DNA from: Gordonia rhizosphera NBRC 16068
GTDB taxonomy: Bacteria; Actinomycetota; Actinomycetes; Mycobacteriales; Mycobacteriaceae
Reading direction: 5' to 3'
DNA length: 64,000 bases
Assembly: GCF_000298195.1 (NCBI RefSeq)
Contig: NZ_BAHC01000069.1
Location: 1-64,000, forward strand
The notes under the pieces are model-generated. The model worked only from the letters and a program-made list of their open reading frames with translations, was not told the DNA's origin and did no database searches. Positions within the stretch are counted from its first letter, which is position 1, and each line of letters begins with the position of its first letter. Shown here in pieces: positions 50,444-58,516 of the stretch. The position numbers and the translations under genes were made by a program.

Positions 50444-51592
50444 TCAGAGCCCGAGGGACTTCGCGATGATCGACTTCATCACCTCGCTCGTACCCGCATA
50501 GATCCGCGCCACCCGGGCATCGGTGTAGAGACGCGCGATCGGGTACTCCATCATGTAGCCGTATCCGCCGAACAGCTGCAGGCAGCGGTCGACGGCACGC
50601 GCCTGCATCTCGGTGCAGAAGAGCTTGACCCGGGCGGCGTCGGCCGCCGACAGCTCTCCGTCGACCAGGTCGAGCACCGCACGGTCGAGCATCGCCTGTG
50701 CCGCCTCGACCTCCGCCGAAATCGATGCCAACTCGAACTTCGTGTTTTGGAAACCGGAAACCGGCCGTCCGAACGCCTTCCGTTCCTTGACATACTCGAT
50801 GGTCGTCGTGAGCGCCGCCCGCGCCTGCGCGACCGAGCCGGCCGCGACGGTCATCCGTTCCTGCGGGAGATTGTGTCCGAGGTAGCCGAATGCGGCTCCC
50901 TCCTCCCCCAACAGATTTGCCACCGGCACCCGCACATCGGTGAACGACAGTTCCACCGTGTCCTGCACCTTGCAGCCCATCTTGTCGAGCACCCGGCCCC
51001 GCTCGAACCCGTCCATCCCGTCCTCGACGACGAGCAGGCTCAGCCCGGAACGACGGTTGTCCGGATCCGTCGACGTCCGGGCGACGACGATGACCAGATC
51101 GGCGAGGAGACCACCGGTGATGAATGTCTTCGCACCGTTGAGGACGTAGTGGTCCCCGTCGCGGACCGCGGTGGTGGTCACGCCCGCGAGGTCGGAACCG
51201 GTGCCCGGTTCGGTCATGGCGATGGCGGTCAGGCGGGTGCCCTCCGCCAGTCCCGGGAACCACCGGTCCCGCTGTTCGGTGTCGGCGTAGCGCAGGAAAT
51301 ACGGCAGGATCACGTCGAGCTGCGTGCGCACCGTCGACAGCGTGACAAGTGCGCGCGCCGCCTCCTCCTGGAGGATCACGTTGTAGCGGAAGTCCTCCTG
51401 CCCGGCACCGCCGTACTGCTCGGGGACCGCCATCCCGGTGACACCGATCTCGCCGAGACGGGCGAACACCTCCCGCGGCATCTGTCCGGCCTTTTCCCAC
51501 TTCGGGTAGTCGTCGGCGACCTCCTTGGTGATGAAGTCTCGGACGAGCAGGCGGAAGGCCTCGTGATCGTCGTTGTAGACCGAACGTCTCAT
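50444..51592 (-). CDS. Acyl-CoA dehydrogenase
   Basis: 382 residues. FAD/substrate segments AMTEPGTGSDLAG, LNGAKTFITGG, and the catalytic Glu region IYAGTSEVMKSIIAKSLGL near the C-terminus. Start MRRSVYNDDH at 51592. It ends a long minus-strand gene series that begins with the solute-binding protein (62017). Confidence 0.92.
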   Translation of the reverse strand: MRRSVYNDDHEAFRLLVRDFITKEVADDYPKWEKAGQMPREVFARLGEIGVTGMAVPEQYGGAGQEDFRYNVILQEEAARALVTLSTVRTQLDVILPYFLRYADTEQRDRWFPGLAEGTRLTAIAMTEPGTGSDLAGVTTTAVRDGDHYVLNGAKTFITGGLLADLVIVVARTSTDPDNRRSGLSLLVVEDGMDGFERGRVLDKMGCKVQDTVELSFTDVRVPVANLLGEEGAAFGYLGHNLPQERMTVAAGSVAQARAALTTTIEYVKERKAFGRPVSGFQNTKFELASISAEVEAAQAMLDRAVLDLVDGELSAADAARVKLFCTEMQARAVDRCLQLFGGYGYMMEYPIARLYTDARVARIYAGTSEVMKSIIAKSLGL

Positions 51593-51603
51593 GTGTACCC
51601 CTC

Positions 51604-52262
51604 TCAGCCGATCAGCTCGACAAGCGTCGCGTTGGCGGTACCGCCACCCTCACACATCGTCTGCAATCCATAGTGAATCCCGTTGTCCCGCATGTGGTGC
51701 AGCATCCTGGTCATCAGGATCGCGCCGGAGCCACCGAGCGGATGCCCGAGCGCGATGGCGCCGCCGACGGGGTTGAGGCGGTCGGAGTCCGCTCCGGTCT
51801 CGGCCAGCCATGCCAGCGGCACCGACGCGAACGCTTCGTTCACCTCGAAGGCGCCCACGTCGCCGATACCCACTCCGGCCTTGGCGAGCACCTTCTCGGT
51901 CGCCGGGATGGGACCTGTCAACATGAGCACAGGATCCGCGCCGGTCACCGCGCCGGCGACGTATCGCGCCATCGGCGTGAGGCGCAGTTCGCGGGCACGG
52001 CGCGATTGATCGTCGTGCCGGGAATCGTCTCCGGCCATTCTGCCGCGAGCACCGAGTAGCGGCCGATGTTGCTGGACTGGTCGCCGACCTGGGACACGCA
52101 GCCCCAGATCACGTCGTCGACGACCCTCGGGTCGAGGTTGGTGCGCCGGGCGAGTTCGGTCAGCACGATCGCGGACAGGTCGGCCGCGTGCATCTGCGAC
52201 AGGCCGCCGTTTCGCTTGCCCACCGGTGTGCGGACAGCTGCGGCGATCACGACATCACGCAT
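51604..52262 (-). pseudogene. Acetyl-CoA acetyltransferase relic with central deletion and frameshift
   Basis: The frame from ATG 52262 reads MRDVVIAAAVRTPVGKRNGG to PETIPGTTIN, where intact thiolases continue with the Cys motif; instead it reads RAVPANCASRR and ends. In another frame RLTPMARYVAGAVTGADPVL...GHPLGGSGAIL and CEGGGTANA resume the C-terminus. About 180 residues with the catalytic Cys are missing and the frame is broken at about 51990-52020. It cannot make a thiolase. It overlaps the upstream hydratase by 8 bp, so it was part of the operon. Confidence 0.88.
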
Positions 52263-53100
52263 GGTCACTTCTCTCCGATCTCGTTTCTTCCCGATCCGCT
52301 CCCGGGGGTGGGACCGCCCACCGGCCGGTGAACACCGGGTCCTTCTTCTGGGCGAACGCGGCATACGCGGCGGCAACGTCCGAGGTACCGAAATTGACCA
52401 CCTGTGAGAGTGATTCGGCGGCGAGCGCATCCCGCAACGTTGCGGAGGCACCCTCGTTCAGCAACATCTTGATCTGGGCCAGGGCGATCGGCGGCCCGTC
52501 GGCCAGGTGCCGTGCCCGTTCGACGACGAATGCGTCGATCTCGTCCGCGGAGACCACCCAGGTGACCAGGCCCAGCGTGTGGGCCTCGGCGGCGTCGATC
52601 ATCTCCGCGAAGAGCGCCAACCGTTTTGCCTGTTGCAGGCCGACCAGCTTGGGTAGTAGCCACGATCCACCGAGATCCATCGACAAACCGCGGCGGGAGA
52701 AGATCTGCGAGAACCGGGCGTCCGGCGTTGCCACGACGAGGTCACAGCCGAGCGCGAGGTTCCAGCCCGCTCCGACCGCGACACCGGTAACTTTCGCGAT
52801 GGTCGGGATCTGCAGATCGTGCAGCGCCATCGCAACGTCGGTGAGGATGCGCATCTTGGCGGCGGGATGGCGGGCATCCGGCTTCGAGATGTCCGCACCG
52901 GCGCAGAACGATCCGCCGGCCCCGGTCAGGATCACCACGCGCGCTTCGGAGTTGCGGGAGGTGTCCTCGAGCACATCACGCAGCGCACACCAAGCCGGCC
53001 AGTCGAGGGCGTTCTTGCGGTCCGGGCGACTGAGCGTGATGGTGCGGACGCCGGCCTTGTCGTCGACGACTACGCCGTCGGAGCCGACCGGCGTGGTCAT
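52255..53100 (-). CDS. Enoyl-CoA hydratase/isomerase
   Basis: 281 residues. GAGGSFCAGADISKPD and VTGVAVGAGWNLALGCDLV form the oxyanion hole, and the active-site region is RRGLSMDLGGSWLLP (Asp in place of a Glu, as in some isomerases). The stop overlaps the thiolase relic start; the start overlaps the CoA-transferase stop (53097). Confidence 0.87.
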   Translation of the reverse strand: MTTPVGSDGVVVDDKAGVRTITLSRPDRKNALDWPAWCALRDVLEDTSRNSEARVVILTGAGGSFCAGADISKPDARHPAAKMRILTDVAMALHDLQIPTIAKVTGVAVGAGWNLALGCDLVVATPDARFSQIFSRRGLSMDLGGSWLLPKLVGLQQAKRLALFAEMIDAAEAHTLGLVTWVVSADEIDAFVVERARHLADGPPIALAQIKMLLNEGASATLRDALAAESLSQVVNFGTSDVAAAYAAFAQKKDPVFTGRWAVPPPGADREETRSERSDHA

Positions 53101-54356
53101 CGTTCGAACGCCGGGCCGACGGCACCCTGCGCACGAAGTCCGGCGATGTCGGATGCGTCGTAGCCCAGTCCGGCGAGGACGGTGTCGGTGTGCTCGCCGA
53201 GCCCGGGGATGGCTCCCATGACCGGTTCGATCCCCTCGATCACCGGTGGCGGGAGAACCGCGGTGATCGGACCGTTGGGTGTGTCGACCTCACGCCACCG
53301 GTCGCGGGCGGCCAGATGCGGATGCGCGATCACATCACTCGGCCGGTTGAATCGGGCGTTGCCGATCCCTGCGGCGTCCGCGGACTTCTGGATCTCCTCG
53401 AGATCGTGCTGCGCACACCAGTCGCCGATGGCGCCGTCGAGGAGCTCACGGTGGTCGACGCGGCCGGCGTTGGTCCGGAATCGGGGGTCCGCCGCCAGAT
53501 CGGCGCGTCCCAGGATGTCGGTCGAGAGCCGTTGCCACTCGCGGTCGTTGGTGGTGCCGAGGACCACGGTCTGACCGTCTGCGGTGAGGTACGCGCCGTA
53601 GGGCGCCACGGCCGGAGAGCCCATCCCGCGCGGTTCCTGATCGATCCCCGTGTACCGCGTGTAGTTCAGCGCGTACCCCATCAGTTCGGCCATGGTGTCG
53701 AACAGACTGATCGCGATCGCGCCACCTCGCCGCCCGCCGTGCGCTCCGCCGCCTCCGCGCGCGACCAGGAGCGACAGGATGGAGATGGCCGCGTACAACC
53801 CCGAACAGACATCCGCCACCGGTGGTCCGGGCTTGGCCGGTGCGCCCGGCGACCCGGTGATGGCGCACGCACCCGATTCGGCCTGTGCGAGCAGATCGTA
53901 GGCACGCTTGTGGGACAAGGGTCCCCCGGGACCGTAGCCATCGATCTCCACGACGATCAGATCGGGGTGACGGTCGGCCAGATCGGCGGGCGTGATGCTC
54001 ATCTTCGCCGTCGACCCGGGGGCTAGGTTCGAAACCAGGACATCGGCCTTTTCGAGTATCCGATGCAGTATCTCGAGACCCGCAACAGATTTCAGATCAA
54101 GGGTCACCGATTCCTTGCCGCGGTTGACCCAGACGAAGTGGGCGGCCATACCCTTGACGGCGTCGTCGTAATGGCGGGCGAAATCACCGCCCTTCGGGTT
54201 CTCCACCTTGATGACCCGGGCTCCGAGGTCGCCGAGCGTCCGGGTGCACATGGGCGCGGACACGGCCTGCTCGAGCGCGACCACGGTGATTCCCGCCAGC
54301 GGGCCGGGCACCGGCGCGTCAGGGGATGCATCGGGTCTGTCGGGATACGCAGTCAT
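53097..54356 (-). CDS. CaiB/BaiF class III CoA-transferase (second)
   Basis: 419 residues. LAGITVVALEQAVSAPMCTRTL, LGARVIKVE, NRGKESVTLDLKS, then the transferase body. ATG 54356 lies in the stop of the SDR gene (ATGA); a GTG one codon earlier is equivalent. It would activate the acid using a CoA thioester. Confidence 0.87.
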   Translation of the reverse strand: MTAYPDRPDASPDAPVPGPLAGITVVALEQAVSAPMCTRTLGDLGARVIKVENPKGGDFARHYDDAVKGMAAHFVWVNRGKESVTLDLKSVAGLEILHRILEKADVLVSNLAPGSTAKMSITPADLADRHPDLIVVEIDGYGPGGPLSHKRAYDLLAQAESGACAITGSPGAPAKPGPPVADVCSGLYAAISILSLLVARGGGGAHGGRRGGAIAISLFDTMAELMGYALNYTRYTGIDQEPRGMGSPAVAPYGAYLTADGQTVVLGTTNDREWQRLSTDILGRADLAADPRFRTNAGRVDHRELLDGAIGDWCAQHDLEEIQKSADAAGIGNARFNRPSDVIAHPHLAARDRWREVDTPNGPITAVLPPPVIEGIEPVMGAIPGLGEHTDTVLAGLGYDASDIAGLRAQGAVGPAFER

Positions 54357-55120
54357 CACATCACCATGCCGCCGTCCACCGGCAGCACCTGCCCGGTGAT
54401 GAACGACGCCGCATCGGAGGCGAGGAAGACGAATGCGCCGGCCACCTCGGCGGGCTCTGCCCAGCGCCGCAACGGAATTCGGTTGATCATCGTCGGGGCG
54501 AATCGTTCATCGGTGCGGATTGTCTCCGTCATCGGGGTCGCGGCAAGCGGCGCGAGGGCGTTGACCAGAATGCTCTTGCGCGCCAACTCACGGGCGAGTG
54601 ATTTCGTGAGTCCGATGATGCCGGCCTTCGCGGCGGAATAGTTCACCTGCCCGAGTGTTCCGGTGATACCCGCGGCCGACGTCACGTTGATGATGCGTCC
54701 GGTGCCGTCGGTCGGTAGGTACGGCAGGGCCGCCTGCGAGCAGTTGAACGCGCCCATGAGATGGATGTCGAACAAGCGGTACATGCTGTCGGCGGTGGTG
54801 TCGGCGAACATCGCAGGTGCGGTGACGCCGGCGTTGTTGACGACGATGTGGACGGCCCCCTCGCCCAACGCGGCAGCGCGGCTCATCGCGGCGTCGGCAC
54901 TCTCGCGGTCGCTCACGTCGAGGGCCATGCTGTCGGCCTTGCCGCCTGACCGCGAGATCTGTTCGGCCACTTCCGCTGCGGCGGACGCGTCGACATCGGT
55001 CACGAGGACCACGGCACCGGCGGCCGCGAGTGCGGTGGCGACCGCGGATCCGATACCTCCGGCGGCACCGGTGACGACGGCCGCTCGGCCGGTCAGGTCG
55101 AACATCGTGTTGTCGGCCAT
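54356..55120 (-). CDS. Short-chain dehydrogenase (3-oxoacyl/3-hydroxyacyl-CoA type)
   Basis: 254 residues. VVTGAAGGIGSAVATAL, NNAGVTAP, TSAAGITGTLGQVNYSAAKAG with Ser, Tyr and Lys. A classical SDR that could oxidise the 3-hydroxyacyl-CoA made by the hydratase. The start overlaps the dehydrogenase stop. Confidence 0.9.
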   Translation of the reverse strand: MADNTMFDLTGRAAVVTGAAGGIGSAVATALAAAGAVVLVTDVDASAAAEVAEQISRSGGKADSMALDVSDRESADAAMSRAAALGEGAVHIVVNNAGVTAPAMFADTTADSMYRLFDIHLMGAFNCSQAALPYLPTDGTGRIINVTSAAGITGTLGQVNYSAAKAGIIGLTKSLARELARKSILVNALAPLAATPMTETIRTDERFAPTMINRIPLRRWAEPAEVAGAFVFLASDAASFITGQVLPVDGGMVM

Positions 55121-56298
55121 CAGTAACTCCTCGGCATACCCAAAGTGTGCGATCCCAGATAGTTGAGGATCATCTCCTGGCTGATCGGCGCGATACGCAT
55201 CACGCGCGCTTCGCGGAAGTAGCGCCCGACGTTGTACTCCTCCGCGTATCCCATCCCACCGTGCGTTTGGACGGCACGGTCAGCGGCGTTGAAACCTGCT
55301 TCGGCGCAGAGAAATTTGGCGGTGTTGGCCTCGCGACCGCACGGGCGGCCGTTGTCATAGAGCCAGGTCGCCTTGCGTAAGACCAACTCCGCGGCATCGA
55401 GGTGGGCCAGCGAATCCGCGAGCGGGAACTGGATCGCCTGATTCATCCCTATGGGCCGGCCGAACACCTCACGCTGCTTGGCGTAGGTCACCGCGCGGTC
55501 GAGCGACACCCGTCCGAGACCGAGCGCCTCGGCCGCGATGAGCATGCGCTCCGGGTTGAGCCCGTCGAGGAGGTAGGTGAACCCCTTCCCCTCCTCACCC
55601 ACCCTGTCTTCCGCAGGGACGTAGAGGTCGTCGATGAACACCTCGTTCGAGGTGACCGCGTTGCGGCCGAGTTTCTTGATCGGCCGGATGTCGACGTGCG
55701 CGCGGTCGAGGTCGGTGAGGAAGAGGGTCATGCCGTCGGTCTTCTTCTCGACCTCGTCGTAGGGTGTCGTCCGCGTGAGCAGCAGGATCTTCTCCGACTC
55801 CATCGCCTTGGAGATCCACACCTTGCGACCGTTGACGACGTACCCATCCCCCGTCCGGCGGGCGAACGTGGTGATCCGCGACGTGTCCAGACCTGCACCG
55901 GGTTCGGTGACACCGAAGCACACATGCAGATCACCGTTGGCGATGCGGGGCAGCGTGCGTTGCTTGAGCTCCTCGGTACCGTGCACGACAACCGGATGCA
56001 TCCCGAAGATCGACAGGTGGATCGCGGTCGCGGCGTTCATGCCGCCCCCCGATCGCGAGACCTCCTCGAGGAGGAGAGTCGCCTCCGTGATGCCGAGGCC
56101 GTGCCCGCCATACTCTTCCGGGATCGTCATCCCGAGCCATCCGCCCCCTGCGATGGCCTGATAGAACTCGGTCGGGAAGTCGTGTGCGAGATCCTTCTCC
56201 ATCCAGTAGTGATCGTCGAACCGACCCGCCAGCTCCGCCACCGACTTACGGATCAGCTGTTGATCCTCGGTCAGTTCAAAACTCATTCCCGCCGACAT
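55120..56298 (-). CDS. Acyl-CoA dehydrogenase
   Basis: 392 residues. FGVTEPGAGLDTSRI, VNGRKVWISKA, and the region AVQTHGGMGYAEEYNVGRYFREARVMRI. It is preceded by GAGGGGG. A paralogue of the enzyme at 50444, so the two probably act at different chain lengths or as partners. An in-frame ATG five codons later is possible. Confidence 0.92.
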   Translation of the reverse strand: MSAGMSFELTEDQQLIRKSVAELAGRFDDHYWMEKDLAHDFPTEFYQAIAGGGWLGMTIPEEYGGHGLGITEATLLLEEVSRSGGGMNAATAIHLSIFGMHPVVVHGTEELKQRTLPRIANGDLHVCFGVTEPGAGLDTSRITTFARRTGDGYVVNGRKVWISKAMESEKILLLTRTTPYDEVEKKTDGMTLFLTDLDRAHVDIRPIKKLGRNAVTSNEVFIDDLYVPAEDRVGEEGKGFTYLLDGLNPERMLIAAEALGLGRVSLDRAVTYAKQREVFGRPIGMNQAIQFPLADSLAHLDAAELVLRKATWLYDNGRPCGREANTAKFLCAEAGFNAADRAVQTHGGMGYAEEYNVGRYFREARVMRIAPISQEMILNYLGSHTLGMPRSY

Positions 56299-56333
56299 CT
56301 TCGGCCCCCTCTCGTCGTCTGGGCAACAGGTGC

Positions 56334-56368
56334 GTGCACCGGCTCGGTCCGTGGTCGAATCGGTGCAC
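56334..56368. other. Weak hairpin GTGCACCG / CGGTGCAC between two operon sections
   Basis: Eight-bp perfect arms with a 19-base loop in the 86-bp spacer between the small Zn-ribbon gene and the acyl-CoA dehydrogenase gene. It may modulate read-through. Weak evidence. Confidence 0.25.
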
Positions 56369-56384
56369 CGGCATCAGACGATCG

Positions 56385-56702
56385 TCAGTCGGATGCCGGC
56401 AGCGCCTTTGCCGCCTTGATCGTCATCGCCGATCCCCCGCACGACAGCTGCCCCGAACCCGATGCCGTGCAGAGCAACTCCACCGAGTCGTCGGCGTCGA
56501 CATAGCGCTTGCCGATCAACGTCTTCGGTTCTGCTCCATCGGGTGCGGGCTGGGTCACCGACCTCGCGGGCTGCAGTGGCGAGCCGTCGCAGGTGACCGA
56601 GGCCTCGCCGCCTGCAGGTGCCTTGACCACGACGACCTTGGTCGAACACGTCGGACAGGCCAGTTGTTCACCCACGCGCAATTGCGGCGCTTCGGTGGTC
56701 AT
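56385..56702 (-). CDS. Small zinc-ribbon-like protein of the transporter operon
   Basis: 105 residues, unrecognised. It begins MTTEAPQLRVGEQLACPTCS with a C-x-x-C pair and has further Cys (TCDGSP, LLCTAS, SCGGSA), suggesting a zinc ribbon or disulfides; no membrane helix. Its ATG lies 35 bp inside the 3' end of the membrane-protein gene, so translation is coupled. It may chaperone the transporter or the catabolic complex. Confidence 0.7.
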   Translation of the reverse strand: MTTEAPQLRVGEQLACPTCSTKVVVVKAPAGGEASVTCDGSPLQPARSVTQPAPDGAEPKTLIGKRYVDADDSVELLCTASGSGQLSCGGSAMTIKAAKALPASD

Positions 56703-57099
56703 CGTGCAGTCCCTTCTCTGGTCGTGTCTGAGCGTTCTCGACGACCGATATGCGATCGGCGGTCAGCTGTTCTCCGAACGCGTTGAGATCGAAGGCCTGC
56801 CGCGCCAGCCAGAAACGCAGGAAGTTTGTCAACGAGTACCGGAGGAACACTGCCGAACTCACGACCGCGACCGCGATTCCGGTGAGTGCGAGCGTCAATG
56901 CATCTCGCTGCACAAGCGGGTCGGACGTATTGTGCGACATCAGATAGGCGATGATGCCGAGTGCGACACCCAGGATCATTCCGGCGACGCCGAGCCGAAT
57001 CCACATCTGCGACCTACTCTTTGCCGGATCCGGGATCTTGAGACGATCGAGTTCCTGAGCGAAGCGTTCGGCCCGATCGTTCTTCGGGGTTGAGGTCAT
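56668..57099 (-). CDS. Two-helix membrane protein of the transporter operon
   Basis: 143 residues with two transmembrane helices (VAGMILGVALGIIAYLM and LTGIAVAVVSSAVFL) and cytoplasmic basic ends. No family recognised. ATG 57099 overlaps the livF stop. Possibly an accessory subunit of the Liv-type transporter. Confidence 0.75.
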   Translation of the reverse strand: MTSTPKNDRAERFAQELDRLKIPDPAKSRSQMWIRLGVAGMILGVALGIIAYLMSHNTSDPLVQRDALTLALTGIAVAVVSSAVFLRYSLTNFLRFWLARQAFDLNAFGEQLTADRISVVENAQTRPEKGLHDDHRSAAIARG

Positions 57100-57806
57100 G
57101 GCGTGCTCCCAAGGTAGAGGTTGGCAAGTTCATTCCTGAGCGATTGATCGGGCGGACCCTCGTATTCGACCTTTCCGCGCACGAGCACCGCCGCGTGATC
57201 TGCCATGTCGAGCACAGCGGAGGCGAACTGCTCCACGACCAGGACCGCGACGCCCTCTCGGGCGATCTCCGCGACCCTCTCGTAGAGTTCTCCCACCACC
57301 AGCGGCGCCAGGCCCATGGACAACTCGTCCAATAGCAGGACGGCCGGGTCCGTGGTCAATCCACGCGTGAGTGCCAGCATCTGCTGCTCGCCACCCGACA
57401 TCGTTCCGGCGGTCTGCGAGGCCCGTTGTTCCAGGATCGGGAACCGCGAGAACGCCAGAGCCTCGATCTCTTCCCGGGTCTTGCCGGTGAAGGTCATCAT
57501 CCAGAGGTTCTCGCGCACGGTGAGGTTCGGGAAGATCCCTCGCCCCTCCGGGATCAGGCACACCCCTGCGCGCGCGGCGTCTCTCGACGAGATGCCGGTG
57601 ACGTCCCGACCGGCATAGTGCACCCGACCCGAATCGACCGGGTGCACACCGGCAGCGACCTTCTGCGTTGTCGTCTTGCCCGCGCCGTTCGGACCCAACA
57701 ACGCCAACACCTGCCCGGCACGCACCCTCAGACTGACGCCGTGCAGAGCGGTGATGCCGTCGTAACCCGCACGCACATCACATAACTCGAGAAGTGGAGG
57801 AATCAT
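57096..57806 (-). CDS. livF: Branched-chain-type ABC transporter ATPase LivF
   Basis: 236 residues: Walker A GPNGAGKTTTQ, signature TMSGGEQQMLALTRGL, Walker B LLLDELSMGLAP. One of the two ATPases of a high-affinity importer; the system probably takes up the island substrate rather than leucine. Overlaps livG by four bases. Confidence 0.93.
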   Translation of the reverse strand: MIPPLLELCDVRAGYDGITALHGVSLRVRAGQVLALLGPNGAGKTTTQKVAAGVHPVDSGRVHYAGRDVTGISSRDAARAGVCLIPEGRGIFPNLTVRENLWMMTFTGKTREEIEALAFSRFPILEQRASQTAGTMSGGEQQMLALTRGLTTDPAVLLLDELSMGLAPLVVGELYERVAEIAREGVAVLVVEQFASAVLDMADHAAVLVRGKVEYEGPPDQSLRNELANLYLGSTP

Positions 57807-58516
57807 GACGCCCCCAGATAAGCGTCGAGGACCGCAGTATGCTGCCGGATCTCATCGGGAGTCCCCGACGAGATGATCGCGCCGAGATCGAGAACGTGCA
57901 CGGTGTCGCAGACCCCCATGACGAGTTCCATGTCGTGCTCGACCAACATCACCCCCACCCCGTCGGCCGCGACTTTCCGCAGGATCTCGGCGAACCTATC
58001 GGTCTCGTCCGGATCCTGCCCGGCCGCGGGCTCGTCGAGGAGGATGAGTCGGGGCTCGGTCGTCAACGCCCGGGCGACTTCCACGAGGCGACCGACGCCC
58101 GTGGGCAGCGAATCGGCGAGGCGATCCGCGTACGCACCGAGCCGGACGCGGTCGATGATCTCGTCCACCAGCCGGGATGCCTGTCCGCCCGCCATGCGGA
58201 TATCCGCCGCGACGCGCAGGTTGTCGCGAACGCTCAGTCGTCCGAAGAGTTCGAGACCCTGGAATGTCCGCGCCATGCCTTTCCGCGCACGGTGCGCCGG
58301 ACCGAGCTTGGTGATCTCCTCGCCGTCGAGGACGACACGTCCCGTTCCGGGGCGACGCAATCCGCAGATCACGTCGAACAGGGTGCTCTTACCGGCACCG
58401 TTGGGACCGATCAGCCCGGTGATCTGACCACGTTCGGCGACGAGATCAACGCTGTCCAATGCGCGATGCGCACCGAACGTCACCGAGACATCACTAACTT
58501 CGAGTAGCGAGGGCAC
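57803..58516 (-). CDS. livG: Branched-chain-type ABC transporter ATPase LivG
   Basis: 237 residues: Walker A GPNGAGKSTLF, signature LPTGVGRLVEVARAL, Walker B LILLDEPAAGQDP. GTG 58516 (VPSLLEVSDV) follows GAGGAGGAG and lies inside the 3' end of the permease gene (58494), giving coupling; longer frames start in the permease. Confidence 0.93.
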   Translation of the reverse strand: MPSLLEVSDVSVTFGAHRALDSVDLVAERGQITGLIGPNGAGKSTLFDVICGLRRPGTGRVVLDGEEITKLGPAHRARKGMARTFQGLELFGRLSVRDNLRVAADIRMAGGQASRLVDEIIDRVRLGAYADRLADSLPTGVGRLVEVARALTTEPRLILLDEPAAGQDPDETDRFAEILRKVAADGVGVMLVEHDMELVMGVCDTVHVLDLGAIISSGTPDEIRQHTAVLDAYLGAS

